Shown: positions 27,425 through 36,412, numbered from the stretch's first letter. The stretch: DNA of 64,000 nt from JAMXLO01 sp963812475 (GCA_963812475.1 CAWEVI010000064.1:1-64000); one strand, 5' to 3'. The notes: a model not told the origin generated them from the letters alone. Numbers and translations are program-made.

Positions 27425-27877
27425 TCAGCCAAGAAGCTCGGGCCAGCGCGCATTGATTGCCCAGAGAATGCAGGCGGTGATGGCGCCCGCGATCACATCG
27501 TCGGCCATCACGCCCGCTGCACTCTTCTGTCGGTCGGCCCAACCGATCGGGCCAGGCTTCGCGATGTCGAGCAGGCGGAACATGAGGAAGGCCGCAACCA
27601 GACCGGCAAGCGAGGCACGCACCAGGCCGAACAGCGCCAGCCATTGGCCTGCGACCTCGTCGATGACAACCCATCCGGGGTCACCATCGACGTTTGCCGC
27701 GCGCACCGCCCAAAACCCGCCGAGCGTCGCGACCAGCACGGCTGACGGAAGTACGAACTGCGGCAATTGCATCAGCAGAGCCCCGGTCAGCAGCGCGACC
27801 GCCGAACCGGCGGTGCCGGGAGCGAACGGGACAAATCCGCAGCCGCAGCCGCTGGCGATCAGGCGTGCGAAGGTCAC
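27425..27877 (-). CDS. pgpA: Phosphatidylglycerophosphatase A
   Basis: A 150-residue inner-membrane enzyme that dephosphorylates phosphatidylglycerophosphate to phosphatidylglycerol. Family motifs are clear: ASGCGCGFVPFAPGTAGSAV, GWVVIDEVAGQWLAL (the D-E pair of the metal site) and FRLLDIAKPGPIGWADRQKS with GVMADDVIAGAITACIL. Several hydrophobic segments are present. The GTG start (27875-27877) overlaps the stop of the upstream alpha/beta hydrolase gene (GTGA), so the pair is translationally coupled. Confidence 0.93.
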   Translation of the reverse strand: MTFARLIASGCGCGFVPFAPGTAGSAVALLTGALLMQLPQFVLPSAVLVATLGGFWAVRAANVDGDPGWVVIDEVAGQWLALFGLVRASLAGLVAAFLMFRLLDIAKPGPIGWADRQKSAAGVMADDVIAGAITACILWAINARWPELLG

Positions 27878-28713
27878 TCCACGCGATCCAGGAACGCGCG
27901 CAGCGCGGTAATGACCGTCCGCTCGCCGAGTGTCGGCGCGTGGCCGATGCCGGGCAGCGATACCACTGCCATGTCAGGGCGCAAGGCCTGCATGCGTGCG
28001 ACCGTGTCTGGCAGAAGGATGTCGCTGGCCTCGCCGCGCACCAGCAACAGCGGCAGGTGCGTCAGCGCGGCGAACAGTGCCCACAGATCCGGCGTCCTGC
28101 CGTTCACCAGACTGGCGATGCGCGTGTCCCAGGTCGGCCGCAACCTTCCATCGCCGTCGGCCGCATAGGTGAGCGCGGCCATGGCGCGCCACGCCGCATC
28201 GCCGTCGAACGACAGTGGCGGCAGCACGGCGCGCAGATGGGCGACGGCGGCGTCGATATCGGCGAAGCTGGTGTCGTTGCCGATGAATTGTCGAACCAAT
28301 TCGGTGCCCTGGTGGCCAAGATCCGGCCCGACATCGTTCAGCACGACCGCGCGGAGCAGGGACGGGCGCGCCGCGGCGAGCCCCATGCTGAGCAGGCCGC
28401 CGAAGCTGGTACCGATCACGATCGCCTTGTGCAGATGCAACGCGGCGCAGATGTCGAGCACGTCGCGCAGGCAGGCCTCGGGCGCATATCGGGAAATGTC
28501 GCGTGAGCGGCCCGACTGGCCGCGACCGGCATAGTCGGGCGCCACGACACGCCGGCCCTCGCCGACCACAGCCGCCAGCGCCTCGAAGTCGCCGGAGGTC
28601 CGCACGATGCCGGGCAGGCACAACAGCGGTGCGCGCGCGTTGCCGTCCCGCCATTCGCGGACAACGAGCGGAAGGCCGTCCCAGGCGGAAAGTCGGTGGA
28701 CTATTGCGTCCAT
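27874..28713 (-). CDS. Alpha/beta hydrolase
   Basis: A 279-residue alpha/beta-hydrolase-fold protein. The oxyanion region is LLCLPGIVRTSGDFEALAA, and the nucleophile elbow GTSFGG carries the catalytic Ser; DYAGRGQSGRS, VRGEASDILLPDTVARMQAL (Asp) and LPGIGHAPTLGE (His) complete the triad. Substrate is unknown; the sequence most resembles general esterases or lactonases. ATG 28713 overlaps the 3' end of the lytic transglycosylase gene by 13 bases, and its own stop overlaps pgpA, forming a slt-hydrolase-pgpA run. Confidence 0.88.
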   Translation of the reverse strand: MDAIVHRLSAWDGLPLVVREWRDGNARAPLLCLPGIVRTSGDFEALAAVVGEGRRVVAPDYAGRGQSGRSRDISRYAPEACLRDVLDICAALHLHKAIVIGTSFGGLLSMGLAAARPSLLRAVVLNDVGPDLGHQGTELVRQFIGNDTSFADIDAAVAHLRAVLPPLSFDGDAAWRAMAALTYAADGDGRLRPTWDTRIASLVNGRTPDLWALFAALTHLPLLLVRGEASDILLPDTVARMQALRPDMAVVSLPGIGHAPTLGERTVITALRAFLDRVE

Positions 28714-30641
28714 TGCGCGAGCAGAGTGGCCGTGTTCTCGCCGCGCCGCGCCCGGTAGATCACCACATTCTCCAGCACCCGCTGCACATAATTCCGCGTC
28801 TCGTTGATCGGAATGAGTTCGATCCAATCGAGCATGTCGACCGGACCGACGCGTGGATCGCCGTTCTCCGGCAGCCACTCATCGACGCGATGTGGTCCCG
28901 CGTTGTAGGCGGCGACCGCCAGCGGCAGCGAGTTGCCGAAGCGGTCCAGCATTTCCTGGAGGTATGCGGTGCCGAGCCGCATGTTGTGCGATGGATCGTT
29001 GGTCAGCGAGACTAGCGAAGTGGCCACACCGACCTGTTTCGCGACCGCCTGCGCGGTGAACGGCATGAGCTGCATCAGCCCTCGCGCGCCGGACGGGCTG
29101 ACCGCGCCGATATCGAAGCTGCTTTCCTGACGGATCAGGCCGAGCGCCACCGACGGATCGACCGGTTCGGCGGGCGGTTCGGCTGCGATCGGCCAGCCCG
29201 CCTCCGGCAATACCAGCCCGTCACGCCCCATCCGGCGGGCGACAAACACCGCGGTGTCGGGCAAGCCGAGACGGAGCGCGAGCCGAGCCGTCAGTGCGCG
29301 GTCGGCCGGATCCGGGGCAAGCTCGTCCATCCGCAGCAGAAAGGTGCGGGCGCGGTGCGGATCGTTCCACGCGACCAGCATGGCAGCGGCGCGTACCACT
29401 TCCCGGTCGGTGAACGCCAGCACCTGCTCGCGCGTGTAGGGCGGATCGTGCAGCGCCGTGATGCGGCGCCCGAGTGCCGCGGCATCGTCGCCCAGCGCGA
29501 GCGCGGCAAGCTGGCCATAGAACGTGGTGGGCCACGCGGCGGCACGTTCGTAGTCCGGTCGCGGATCCTTGCCGGTGATCGCCGTCGCTCGACCCAGCCA
29601 GTAGTAAGCGCGACCCTGGGTGATCGCAGCCTTGGACAGACCGACGAGCGTGCTGAAATGCCGGGTTGCGGCGGCGGGGTCGTTCAACCGGCGCAGTGCG
29701 ATGAAGCCCGCCAGGAATTCGGCATCGAGCACCTGCTCGGGGGTGATCTGGCCGTGGTTCGCAGCCAGCGAGTAGGCGCCGGCAGCATTGCCGTCGCGCA
29801 GCAGGCGGCGGGCGAGCAGGTTGCGCTCGGACCAGAACGCGGCAAGCTCGTCCATCGGCGCGTTTCGCTGTGCTGGCTCTCCGGCGCGCTGCCACAGCGC
29901 CAGAGCATCCGCGGTGCGGTCGGCGTGGCGCAGCCAGCGGGCGTGGTCGAGTACCATTGCGGGATCGTCACGCGCAGCGGCCGGAAGGGCGGCGAGTAGC
30001 GACTCGGCATTGGACGCATCGCGCTGCAGGGCGAGGCGTGCCTCCGCTTGCGCACGATGCGCCGCATCGAGGCGCGGCGCCTGCCGAGCCGCCGCTGTCG
30101 TGTCGTGCCAGGCGAGGCGCTGGAACCGCGCCCACTGATCTTCCGGCCCGACGGCTCCGGACCAGCGGCGCAGGAAGGCAGTCTCGGCGGCCGCGTCGGT
30201 GATGCCGGCGAGCCAGGCGTTGCGGGCCTCTTCTGCCGCCTGTGCATTGTTCCCGGCATTCGCCTGAGCCTCGGCGCAGCGCAGCATCGCCTGCGGCAAG
30301 GTCAGGCTGTTGCGCTCGCATTGGACCAAAACTGTCGCCTGGTCCGGTTCGGCGGCGATCGCCTCCTGCCGTCGTCGCTCCAGCAGCGCCTGACTGGGCC
30401 AATCCGGATTCTGCGCCATGAAATCGCTGATCTCGTCAGCCGTCGCGGCGCCCGGTGCCAGCAGCCGGAAGTAGGTGACGAGCTTGGTCGCGACCGGATC
30501 GGCGTAGGCTGCGGCGGCGAGCTGGGCGTCCGACCACCGGTCGGCTCGGATGGCCGCGGCTGGGTCGCCCGATTGCGCCAGAGCGGGCGTCGCGGCCAAT
30601 AGGGCCACCAGAGCGTAACGGGGACGAATCGTGGCGTGCAT
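28701..30641 (-). CDS. slt: Soluble lytic murein transglycosylase
   Basis: A 646-residue periplasmic peptidoglycan-cleaving enzyme. A signal peptide (MHATIRPRYALVALLAATPA, cleaved about residue 22) precedes a long alpha-superhelical U/L domain rich in Ala and Arg (about 23-480). The C-terminal SLT catalytic domain starts near 495: LGLIRQESSFDIGAVSPSGA with catalytic Glu506, RGLMQLMPFTAQAVA, MRLGTAYLQEMLDRFGN, AVAAYNAGPHRVDEW and a final NETRNYVQRVLENVVIYR. All motifs are intact and length is normal. It heads a likely operon with the hydrolase and pgpA, and is divergent from dapA. Confidence 0.95.
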   Translation of the reverse strand: MHATIRPRYALVALLAATPALAQSGDPAAAIRADRWSDAQLAAAAYADPVATKLVTYFRLLAPGAATADEISDFMAQNPDWPSQALLERRRQEAIAAEPDQATVLVQCERNSLTLPQAMLRCAEAQANAGNNAQAAEEARNAWLAGITDAAAETAFLRRWSGAVGPEDQWARFQRLAWHDTTAAARQAPRLDAAHRAQAEARLALQRDASNAESLLAALPAAARDDPAMVLDHARWLRHADRTADALALWQRAGEPAQRNAPMDELAAFWSERNLLARRLLRDGNAAGAYSLAANHGQITPEQVLDAEFLAGFIALRRLNDPAAATRHFSTLVGLSKAAITQGRAYYWLGRATAITGKDPRPDYERAAAWPTTFYGQLAALALGDDAAALGRRITALHDPPYTREQVLAFTDREVVRAAAMLVAWNDPHRARTFLLRMDELAPDPADRALTARLALRLGLPDTAVFVARRMGRDGLVLPEAGWPIAAEPPAEPVDPSVALGLIRQESSFDIGAVSPSGARGLMQLMPFTAQAVAKQVGVATSLVSLTNDPSHNMRLGTAYLQEMLDRFGNSLPLAVAAYNAGPHRVDEWLPENGDPRVGPVDMLDWIELIPINETRNYVQRVLENVVIYRARRGENTATLLAQWTQ

Positions 30642-30739
30642 GAGCTTCTTCTAGCGCAGCCCGGCCTTGCGGTGCATCTGTCACGCGCCTAGCTTCTTCT
30701 GCCCAAACAGTAGGCAGCCACACCCAAGGGGAGAGGGTC

Positions 30740-31618
30740 ATGTTCAAGGGATCGCTCGTTGCTCTGATCACGCCGATGCGTCCGGACGGATCGGTCGACG
30801 AGAAGGCCTATGCCGAGTTCGTGGACTGGCAGATCAAGGAGGGCACCGACGCCGTCGTGCCGGTTGGCACCACAGGTGAAAGCCCCACACTGTCGCATGA
30901 CGAGCACAAGCGGGTGGTCGAGATCGCGATCGAGGTGGCCAAGGGGCGCGTCCCGGTGATTGCCGGTGCCGGCTCCAACAGCACAGCCGAGGCGATCGAC
31001 CTCGCACGCCATGCCAGGAAGGCGGGCGCGGATGCGACGCTGGTGGTAACGCCGTATTACAACAAGCCGACGCAGGAGGGCATGTACCTGCACTTCAAGG
31101 CGATCGCCGATGCCGTCGATCTGCCGTTGATCATCTACAACATTCCGCCGCGTTCGGTGGTGGACATGAGCGTCGAGACGATGGCGCGGCTGGCCAAACA
31201 CAAGAACATCGTCGGCGTGAAGGATGCGACGGCGAACCTGGCGCGCCCGCTGCACACCAAGCGCGCCTGCGGCGACGATTTCTGCCAACTGTCGGGCGAG
31301 GACCACACGGCAATCGCCTTCCTCGCCGCGGGCGGTGACGGCTGCATCAGCGTCACGGCGAATGTCGCGCCGCGGCTGTGCGCCGCGATGCAGGACGCCT
31401 GGCAGGAGGGCCGCGTCAAAGACGCGATGGCGATCCAGCACCGGCTGGTCCCGCTGCATGACGCGCTGTTTTCGGAGACCAGTCCCGCGCCGGTGAAGTT
31501 CGCAGCGTCGCTGCTCGGCAAGACGTCCGAGCATTGCCGCCTGCCCCTCGCGCCGATCATGGAGGGCACGCGAGCCAAGGTGCGGGCGGCGATGACCGAG
31601 GTGGGGCTATTGAACTGA
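30740..31618 (+). CDS. dapA: 4-hydroxy-tetrahydrodipicolinate synthase
   Basis: A 292-residue enzyme that condenses pyruvate with aspartate semialdehyde in the lysine/diaminopimelate pathway. The Schiff-base Lys161 lies in NIVGVKDATAN, Tyr133 in LIIYNIPPRSV, and the GTTGE loop (PVGTTGESPT, residues 41-50) binds pyruvate. These positions match the E. coli enzyme exactly. AAGGGGAGAGGG just upstream is a strong ribosome binding sequence. It is divergent from slt and followed downstream by smpB, a common pairing in alphaproteobacteria, here with a small gene in between. Confidence 0.97.
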   Translation: MFKGSLVALITPMRPDGSVDEKAYAEFVDWQIKEGTDAVVPVGTTGESPTLSHDEHKRVVEIAIEVAKGRVPVIAGAGSNSTAEAIDLARHARKAGADATLVVTPYYNKPTQEGMYLHFKAIADAVDLPLIIYNIPPRSVVDMSVETMARLAKHKNIVGVKDATANLARPLHTKRACGDDFCQLSGEDHTAIAFLAAGGDGCISVTANVAPRLCAAMQDAWQEGRVKDAMAIQHRLVPLHDALFSETSPAPVKFAASLLGKTSEHCRLPLAPIMEGTRAKVRAAMTEVGLLN

Positions 31619-31730
31619 GGGCCTCTGAACTGAGGCCTCGGCGACGGCGCTCGATGGCAGGACGGCCGGTCAGGCGATGATGGCAAGGAAGATGAAGTAG
31701 GGAACGCTCTACAGCGCCAAGGAGGCCGCA

Positions 31731-32249
31731 ATGGCGTACGCAAGTGCGATTATGGCAAGCTCAGCCATCCGCATGCCGTCGGTGGCGATGCCGAACTTGC
31801 GACGCCTGCGTTTGTCAAAGCGAACCCGCGCGCTGCTGATGATGGCCATCATGATCAGTCCCACCTTCCTCGCGGACGATATCGGTTACGGCGTCGAAAG
31901 GCTGTTCAAGACCGCCGATCAGATAGCCGAGATGCGGGCGCCCGACTCGATGCTCACGCGCGCGCGTATCTTCCAGGTCGCCTGTCCCGCGGCGGACCAG
32001 CCAATGGCGGAGCAGGAGCGTTGGACCGCGGAGGCCGCACTGAACGGCTGGCCGCAATATCCCGAAGCGGGCAAAGGATGCTTCAGGCCGGAGCGGAACT
32101 TGTACGGCATCGTTGGACTGAAGGTTTTCGGCGTTGCATGTCCCAATTCGGTACTCTCGGTGGCCGATCAGCGGCGATGGGTCGCCTATGCCGCCAACCA
32201 TGATTGGGCGCCCTACCCGCAAGCTGGGGAGGGCTGCGTCGATCCGTGA
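31731..32249 (+). CDS. Hypothetical protein with a duplicated Cys-containing module
   Basis: A 172-residue protein. A basic N-terminus (residues 1-35) leads to a hydrophobic stretch LLMMAIMISPTFLADD that may be a signal or anchor. Then come two internal repeats of about 38 residues: FQVACPAADQPMAEQERWTA with YPEAGKGCF (about 83-122), and FGVACPNSVLSVADQRRWVA with YPQAGEGCVDP (about 133-172). Each carries VACP, an RW pair, a Tyr-Pro and a closing GxGC, so each module probably has its own disulfide. I do not recognise the family. It sits between dapA and smpB. Confidence 0.6.
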   Translation: MAYASAIMASSAIRMPSVAMPNLRRLRLSKRTRALLMMAIMISPTFLADDIGYGVERLFKTADQIAEMRAPDSMLTRARIFQVACPAADQPMAEQERWTAEAALNGWPQYPEAGKGCFRPERNLYGIVGLKVFGVACPNSVLSVADQRRWVAYAANHDWAPYPQAGEGCVDP

Positions 32250-32396
32250 TTTCCGCAGCCGGCATCGCGAAGACCTGTGCCTGACGGCAGGAGCACGGTC
32301 GCCTCCGCCCGGGCTCTCGGCCAGACGCCATAACAGCACCCTCGCCGCACGGCAGCAGCAATGCTATCTCGCTATTCCGGAACCCGTCGCTGAAAC

Positions 32397-32882
32397 ATGG
32401 CAGAAGCAAAGACCAAAAAGACCCTGATCTCGCACGGCGTCGCGGCGCAGAACCGCAAGGCACGGTTCGACTATGCGATCAAGGACACCGTCGAGGCCGG
32501 ACTGGTACTGAAAGGCGCGGAGGTGAAGTCGCTGCGCCACGGCCGCGCCACACTTTCGGAGGCGTGGGCGGGCGAGCGCGAAGGCGAGCTTTGGCTGTTC
32601 AACGCCTATATCCCGGAATACCAGGGCGGCGTGCTGTCGCGCTTCGAGCCGCGCGCGCCGCGCAAGCTGCTGTTGAAGCGCAAACAGATCCGCTCGCTGG
32701 CCGGTGCGGTGGCGCGCGAAGGCATCTCGCTGGTGCCGCTGCAGATCCATTTCAACGAGCGAGGCATGGCCAAGGTGCTGCTCGGACTGGGCGAGGGTCG
32801 CAAGAAACACGACAAGCGCGCCGCCATCGCCTCGCGCGACTGGCAGCGGGACAAGGCGCGGCTGATGCGGGCGCGCGGATAG
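32397..32882 (+). CDS. smpB: SsrA-binding protein
   Basis: A 161-residue partner of tmRNA in ribosome rescue. It has the OB-like core: LISHGVAAQNRKARFDYAI, GLVLKGAEVKSLRHGRATLS, LWLFNAYIPEYQGG, RAPRKLLLKRKQIRSLAGAV and SLVPLQIHFNERGMAKVLLG. The basic C-terminal tail KKHDKRAAIASRDWQRDKAR is the part that enters the mRNA channel. ATG 32397 gives the normal N-terminus. No ssrA gene was recognised in this window. Confidence 0.96.
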   Translation: MAEAKTKKTLISHGVAAQNRKARFDYAIKDTVEAGLVLKGAEVKSLRHGRATLSEAWAGEREGELWLFNAYIPEYQGGVLSRFEPRAPRKLLLKRKQIRSLAGAVAREGISLVPLQIHFNERGMAKVLLGLGEGRKKHDKRAAIASRDWQRDKARLMRARG

Positions 32883-32883
32883 C

Positions 32884-33282
32884 ATGCATGCAGCCGGCGC
32901 GTTTGTCGTCGTGCTGCTGCTCGCCGGCGAGGCGTCGGCGGCTGGTCATGCGCTGGAATGCCCGGCCCATGCGCCGTCGGCTTGGGGCGGTTCGCCGGGA
33001 CTGCTGGTTGGCGCGCAGGTGGTATCAGCCAAACGTGGCGAGAAGATCGATGACGCGGCGCCCCCGGACCTGGTACCCGACGACCAACGTACGCAAAGCG
33101 GCACCCTGCACTCGATCTGGCGGATGAATTCCGACGGTCCGGCGTGGCTGTTCCAGGTCTGGTGCCACTATGCGGGAACGTCACGCGTGCTGAAGGTGGA
33201 TGCGCCGGGCGTGAAGCGATGCGAGTATCTCACCCCGGCCGCGCATCCGGATCGGCCGCCACAGCAAATGGTGTGCGACTGA
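32884..33282 (+). CDS. Secreted hypothetical protein (STY0301-like)
   Basis: A 132-residue exported protein starting directly after smpB (1 base gap). The signal peptide is MHAAGAFVVVLLLAGEASAA, with the mature part starting near GHALECPAHAP. It carries IWRMNSDGPAWLFQVWCHYA and a paired C-terminal KRCEYLTPAA...MVCD, giving four Cys in the mature protein. The layout resembles the small STY0301 family of periplasmic proteins, but that call is weak. It is followed by the sulfite-oxidase-like gene after 1 base. Confidence 0.6.
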   Translation: MHAAGAFVVVLLLAGEASAAGHALECPAHAPSAWGGSPGLLVGAQVVSAKRGEKIDDAAPPDLVPDDQRTQSGTLHSIWRMNSDGPAWLFQVWCHYAGTSRVLKVDAPGVKRCEYLTPAAHPDRPPQQMVCD

Positions 33283-33283
33283 A

Positions 33284-33919
33284 ATGCGCGACAAGCTGAT
33301 CGAGGCGAAGCAGCAATGGGCGCGTGAGGGCCGGCTGCTGACCGGAACGCCAAGCGATCCCCAACGCGACCGGCTGCCACCTGGGCAAACGCTGGTTCGT
33401 GATTGGCCGGTGCTCGATCTGGGCGCTGAACCCAATGTCACGCCACAGAAGTTTCGCCTGGACATCGACGGCGCTGTGGAAAATCGGCTGAGCCTGTCGC
33501 TCGACGAGTTCATGGCGCTGCCGCAGACCGAGAGCGTGTCGGACATCCACTGCGTGACGCAGTGGTCACGCTACGACAACCACTGGAAGGGCGTGGCGGC
33601 GCAGGTGCTGTTGCGGATCGTGCAGCCAAAGTCCGACGCTCGGCACGTGATGCTGCACAGCTTCGACGGTTACACGGCGAATGTGCCGCTGGAGCAGTTC
33701 GATCAGCCGGACGTGTTCCTGGTGCACGAGTGGGAGGGCAAGCCACTGACGCGCGCGCATGGCGGGCCGGTGCGGATGCTGATCCCTCGACTCTACTTTT
33801 GGAAGTCAGCGAAGTGGCTGCGGCGCATCCAGTTCACGATCAGCGATCATCCCGGGTTCTGGGAACAGCGCGGCTACCACAACAATGGCGATCCGTGGCA
33901 GGAGGAACGGTATGGTTGA
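33284..33919 (+). CDS. Sulfite oxidase-like molybdopterin oxidoreductase
   Basis: A 211-residue protein of the oxidoreductase molybdopterin-binding family (PF00174), of the short cytoplasmic type with no signal peptide. The molybdenum-ligating Cys lies in SVSDIHCVTQWSRYDNHWKG. Other conserved segments are FRLDIDGAVENRLSLSLDEF, ARHVMLHSFDGYTANVPLEQ, LVHEWEGKPLTRAHGGPVRM and YFWKSAKWLRRIQF. The length is about half that of full sulfite oxidases, which have a dimerisation domain. Substrate unknown. Its stop overlaps the start of the glutathione peroxidase gene, hinting at a shared role in oxidant or sulfur metabolism. Confidence 0.88.
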   Translation: MRDKLIEAKQQWAREGRLLTGTPSDPQRDRLPPGQTLVRDWPVLDLGAEPNVTPQKFRLDIDGAVENRLSLSLDEFMALPQTESVSDIHCVTQWSRYDNHWKGVAAQVLLRIVQPKSDARHVMLHSFDGYTANVPLEQFDQPDVFLVHEWEGKPLTRAHGGPVRMLIPRLYFWKSAKWLRRIQFTISDHPGFWEQRGYHNNGDPWQEERYG

Positions 33920-34454
33920 GCCGACGCGACGCATGGTGCTGGTGGCAGCGATAGGAGCTTGCATGGCAGCGGACAAGGAAACGCTTGCGTGGGACTTCGG
34001 ATTTCCGTCGATCGAGGAGGGTCGGCTGGATTTTTCCGGCTTCAGGGGTCGTGTTCTGCTGGTGACGAACACCGCGAGCTTTTGCGGCTACACCTATCAG
34101 TACCAGGGACTGGAGAAGCTGCATAGGACGGTCTCGCCGCGCGGGCTTACCGTGATCGGCGTGCCGAGCCAGGACTTCAACCAGGAATCCGCGGACAACA
34201 AGACCGTGAAGACATTCTGCGACGCGACATTCGGCGTGGAATTCCCGATGGCGGCCATAGCGCATGTTCGCGGCGCCCAGGCTGCGCCGTTCTATGCGTG
34301 GGTGCGCGAGCAGAAGAACTGGCAGCCGGCCTGGAACTTCAACAAGGTGCTGATCGGCCGCGACGGCCGCATCGCCGGCACCTTCGGCTCGGGCGACGAA
34401 CCGGAGGGGCCGAAGCTTTCCGGCGCGATCGACGCGGAACTGGCCAAGGCGTAG
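33912..34454 (+). CDS. Glutathione peroxidase family protein
   Basis: A 180-residue thioredoxin-fold peroxidase. The catalytic Cys is in VTNTASFCGYTYQYQGLEKL (Cys instead of selenocysteine), the Gln/Trp partners fit VIGVPSQDFNQESADN and WNFNKVLIGRDGRIAGTFGS. The N-terminal segment MVLVAAIGACMAADKETLAW could be a signal peptide or lipobox (IGAC), placing the enzyme in the periplasm. ATG 33912 overlaps the preceding stop by 8 bases. It probably reduces hydroperoxides with thioredoxin, like most bacterial homologues. Confidence 0.9.
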   Translation: MVEPTRRMVLVAAIGACMAADKETLAWDFGFPSIEEGRLDFSGFRGRVLLVTNTASFCGYTYQYQGLEKLHRTVSPRGLTVIGVPSQDFNQESADNKTVKTFCDATFGVEFPMAAIAHVRGAQAAPFYAWVREQKNWQPAWNFNKVLIGRDGRIAGTFGSGDEPEGPKLSGAIDAELAKA

Positions 34455-34548
34455 TGCGGGAGTGGATATTCATTCCGACTGCCCTTGAGGATCATCCCCC
34501 GGTCGGCACGTCAAGGCGGGCAAGGCCAATCCTGCACCGGCCTTGCGA

Positions 34549-35028
34549 TCAGACCCGGTCGATGCGGCAGGAATAGCAACCCCGTTTGGCATTGTGTGCG
34601 TGCAGGAATGCCACGTCCCCGCGACAGAACATCCGTTTGATCGTCGCTTCGAGTTCCGTGCCCTCCGTCACCTCCGTGTCGACCATCATGCCCGCCGCAT
34701 CGTAAGCACGCACCGACAGCAGGCGGGTGCTTTGCTGCGTCGGCACCTGATTGACGAAGCTTGCCGTCGCCCGCACGCCCTGGCGCACGAAGATCGGGCC
34801 ACTTGCTCGGTACGGCGACGTGGGCGTGGTGTGATGCGGATAATTGAGCAGGATTGACACTTCGCCTGGCGCGGAATCGCGCAGACTGATGCGGCAGGGC
34901 TGCATCAGCGGCGCATCCTCGGCCTTGGCAACGACCCGGCGCGCACCGTGTTCGAGCAATTCTTCATCGCTCATGGAGAAGAACGGGATGAACGGCTCCA
35001 GCGGTAGACCGCTAATGCGGAAATTCAT
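34549..35028 (-). CDS. DUF1203 domain-containing protein
   Basis: A 159-residue protein matching DUF1203 (PF06718): MNFRISGLPLEPFIPFFSMS, PCRISLRDSAPGEVSILLNY, TSPYRASGPIFVRQGVR, RLLSVRAYDAAGMMVDTEVT and a C-terminal VAFLHAHNAKRGCYSCRIDR. The conserved C-Y-S-C near the end is a family feature. Function is unknown. It is immediately downstream of an Rrf2-type regulator on the same strand (63-base gap), so it may be under that regulator. Confidence 0.88.
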   Translation of the reverse strand: MNFRISGLPLEPFIPFFSMSDEELLEHGARRVVAKAEDAPLMQPCRISLRDSAPGEVSILLNYPHHTTPTSPYRASGPIFVRQGVRATASFVNQVPTQQSTRLLSVRAYDAAGMMVDTEVTEGTELEATIKRMFCRGDVAFLHAHNAKRGCYSCRIDRV

Positions 35029-35091
35029 GGCGTTGCTCCTTGTGGCTGACGCCGGCAGGATGGGCGCGCGGCCCGACGGGGCGCCATCCGC

Positions 35092-35556
35092 CTATTGCGG
35101 CCGCATGCTCCGCTGTTCATCTGGCAGATCGACGCCGAGCAACCCTGCGAGCGTCTGCCTCGGCGCGACCAGGTCGGTCAGCGTGTAACCATCCAGAACC
35201 GCGAGGAACGCCTGCAATGCCGCTCCGAGCGCATGCCGTAACACACACCCTTCTTCTATGACGCAGTGTCGCGCCGCGCCGAGACAGGCAACCAGTTGGA
35301 GATCGGGCTCCGTGCGCCGCACCACGTCGCCGATATTGATCACGTCCGGACTTCGCGCGAGACGCATGCCGCCGTGCTGCCCGCGCGTCGTGGCGATGTC
35401 GCCGGTGAGCGCGAGCTGATGTACCACTTTCATCAGGTGGTTCGCCGATATCCCATAAGCGCCCGCGATGTCGGAGATCGTGACGACACTGTCCGGCCGC
35501 ACCGCAAGATAGATCAGGGTGCGCAGCGTATAGTCGGTGAAAGTGGTCAGACGCAT
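35092..35556 (-). CDS. Rrf2-family transcriptional regulator (NsrR-like)
   Basis: A 154-residue winged-helix regulator: LTTFTDYTLRTLIYLAVRPD, ISDIAGAYGISANHLMKVVH (recognition helix) and TTRGQHGGMRLARSPDVINI. Three Cys in the effector loop, ACLGAARHCVIEEGCVLRHA, fit the iron-sulfur cluster ligands of NsrR, the nitric-oxide sensor. I use ATG 35554-35556; a GTG two codons earlier is possible. It may repress itself and the downstream DUF1203 gene. No hmp or nor gene is adjacent, so the regulon lies elsewhere or includes DUF1203. Confidence 0.9.
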   Translation of the reverse strand: MRLTTFTDYTLRTLIYLAVRPDSVVTISDIAGAYGISANHLMKVVHQLALTGDIATTRGQHGGMRLARSPDVINIGDVVRRTEPDLQLVACLGAARHCVIEEGCVLRHALGAALQAFLAVLDGYTLTDLVAPRQTLAGLLGVDLPDEQRSMRPQ

Positions 35557-35728
35557 GCGCACTCTCGATTAAGCGTGCCACGAAGGACGGGAGTTGCGGA
35601 GATCGGCGGCCGGTGTCCAATCGGGACAGAAGGACAGCGCAGGTGGGAAACGTCAGGCGATCCGCCGCGCTGGTTGCCATGTTAACGCCTGCTCCGCCAA
35701 AAGCACCATCATTCCGCCCTGTCTCTGA

Positions 35729-36412
35729 TCACGATAACGGACCGATCCTGCCCAGCAGGACCTCGACGACGGTGCGGAACATCACCTCGGTCAGCCGGCC
35801 GGTGTTCGTATTCAGCCGGGACACGTGATAGCTGTCGGCCAGCAGCCTGCCCTGGGGCAGGGCGTGGATTTCGCCATGCCGGAAGGCGACATGCGCGGGC
35901 CGTATGCCGGATGCCCGCAGCACGGCGGCATGTGCCGTCCCACCCAACGCGAGCACACCGCGCAGCCGCTTCATGGCAGCGATCTCGGTGGTCAGGAATC
36001 GGTTGCAGGTGCCGATCTCAAGCGGCGTCGGCAGGTTGCCGGGAGGCACGCAGCGGACAGCATTGCTGACCCGACAATCGACCAGGGTGAGCCCGTCGTC
36101 GGCAGCGGCGCCATAAGTGCCTTGTGCGAGGCCGAAATCCAACAACGTCCGGTAGAGCAGCATGCCGGCAAAATCACCCGTGAATGGGCGCCCGGTGCGG
36201 TTGGCGCCACGCAGGCCCGGCGCAAGACCGACAATCAACACGGCCGCGTCCAGGTTGCCGAAGCTCGGCACCGGTGCGTTGAACCAACCGGGATTGGCGG
36301 CCCGGCTGGTCAGCCGATAGTCGCTCAGTCTTGGACACAGCGGACATTCGGCGTCCGGCTCGAATGCGTGCGCACTTGACCTGGTGTCTGCGGCCTCGCT
36401 GCTTCGACTCAC
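35729..36412 (-). CDS. Uracil-DNA glycosylase, family 5 (UdgB-like, iron-sulfur)
   Basis: A 227-residue base-excision enzyme. The [4Fe-4S] ligands are in DAECPLCPRLSDYR near the N-terminus and in DCRVSNAVRCVPP. Motif 1 is VLIVGLAPGLRGANRTGRPF with GDFAGMLLYRTL; GLAPG (rather than GExPG of family 4) points to family 5. Motif 2 is DSYHVSRLNTNTGRLTEVMF near the C-terminus. It removes uracil and some deaminated purines. The GTG start (36410-36412) overlaps the stop of the NYN-domain gene (GTGA), coupling the two. Confidence 0.92.
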   Translation of the reverse strand: MSRSSEAADTRSSAHAFEPDAECPLCPRLSDYRLTSRAANPGWFNAPVPSFGNLDAAVLIVGLAPGLRGANRTGRPFTGDFAGMLLYRTLLDFGLAQGTYGAAADDGLTLVDCRVSNAVRCVPPGNLPTPLEIGTCNRFLTTEIAAMKRLRGVLALGGTAHAAVLRASGIRPAHVAFRHGEIHALPQGRLLADSYHVSRLNTNTGRLTEVMFRTVVEVLLGRIGPLS

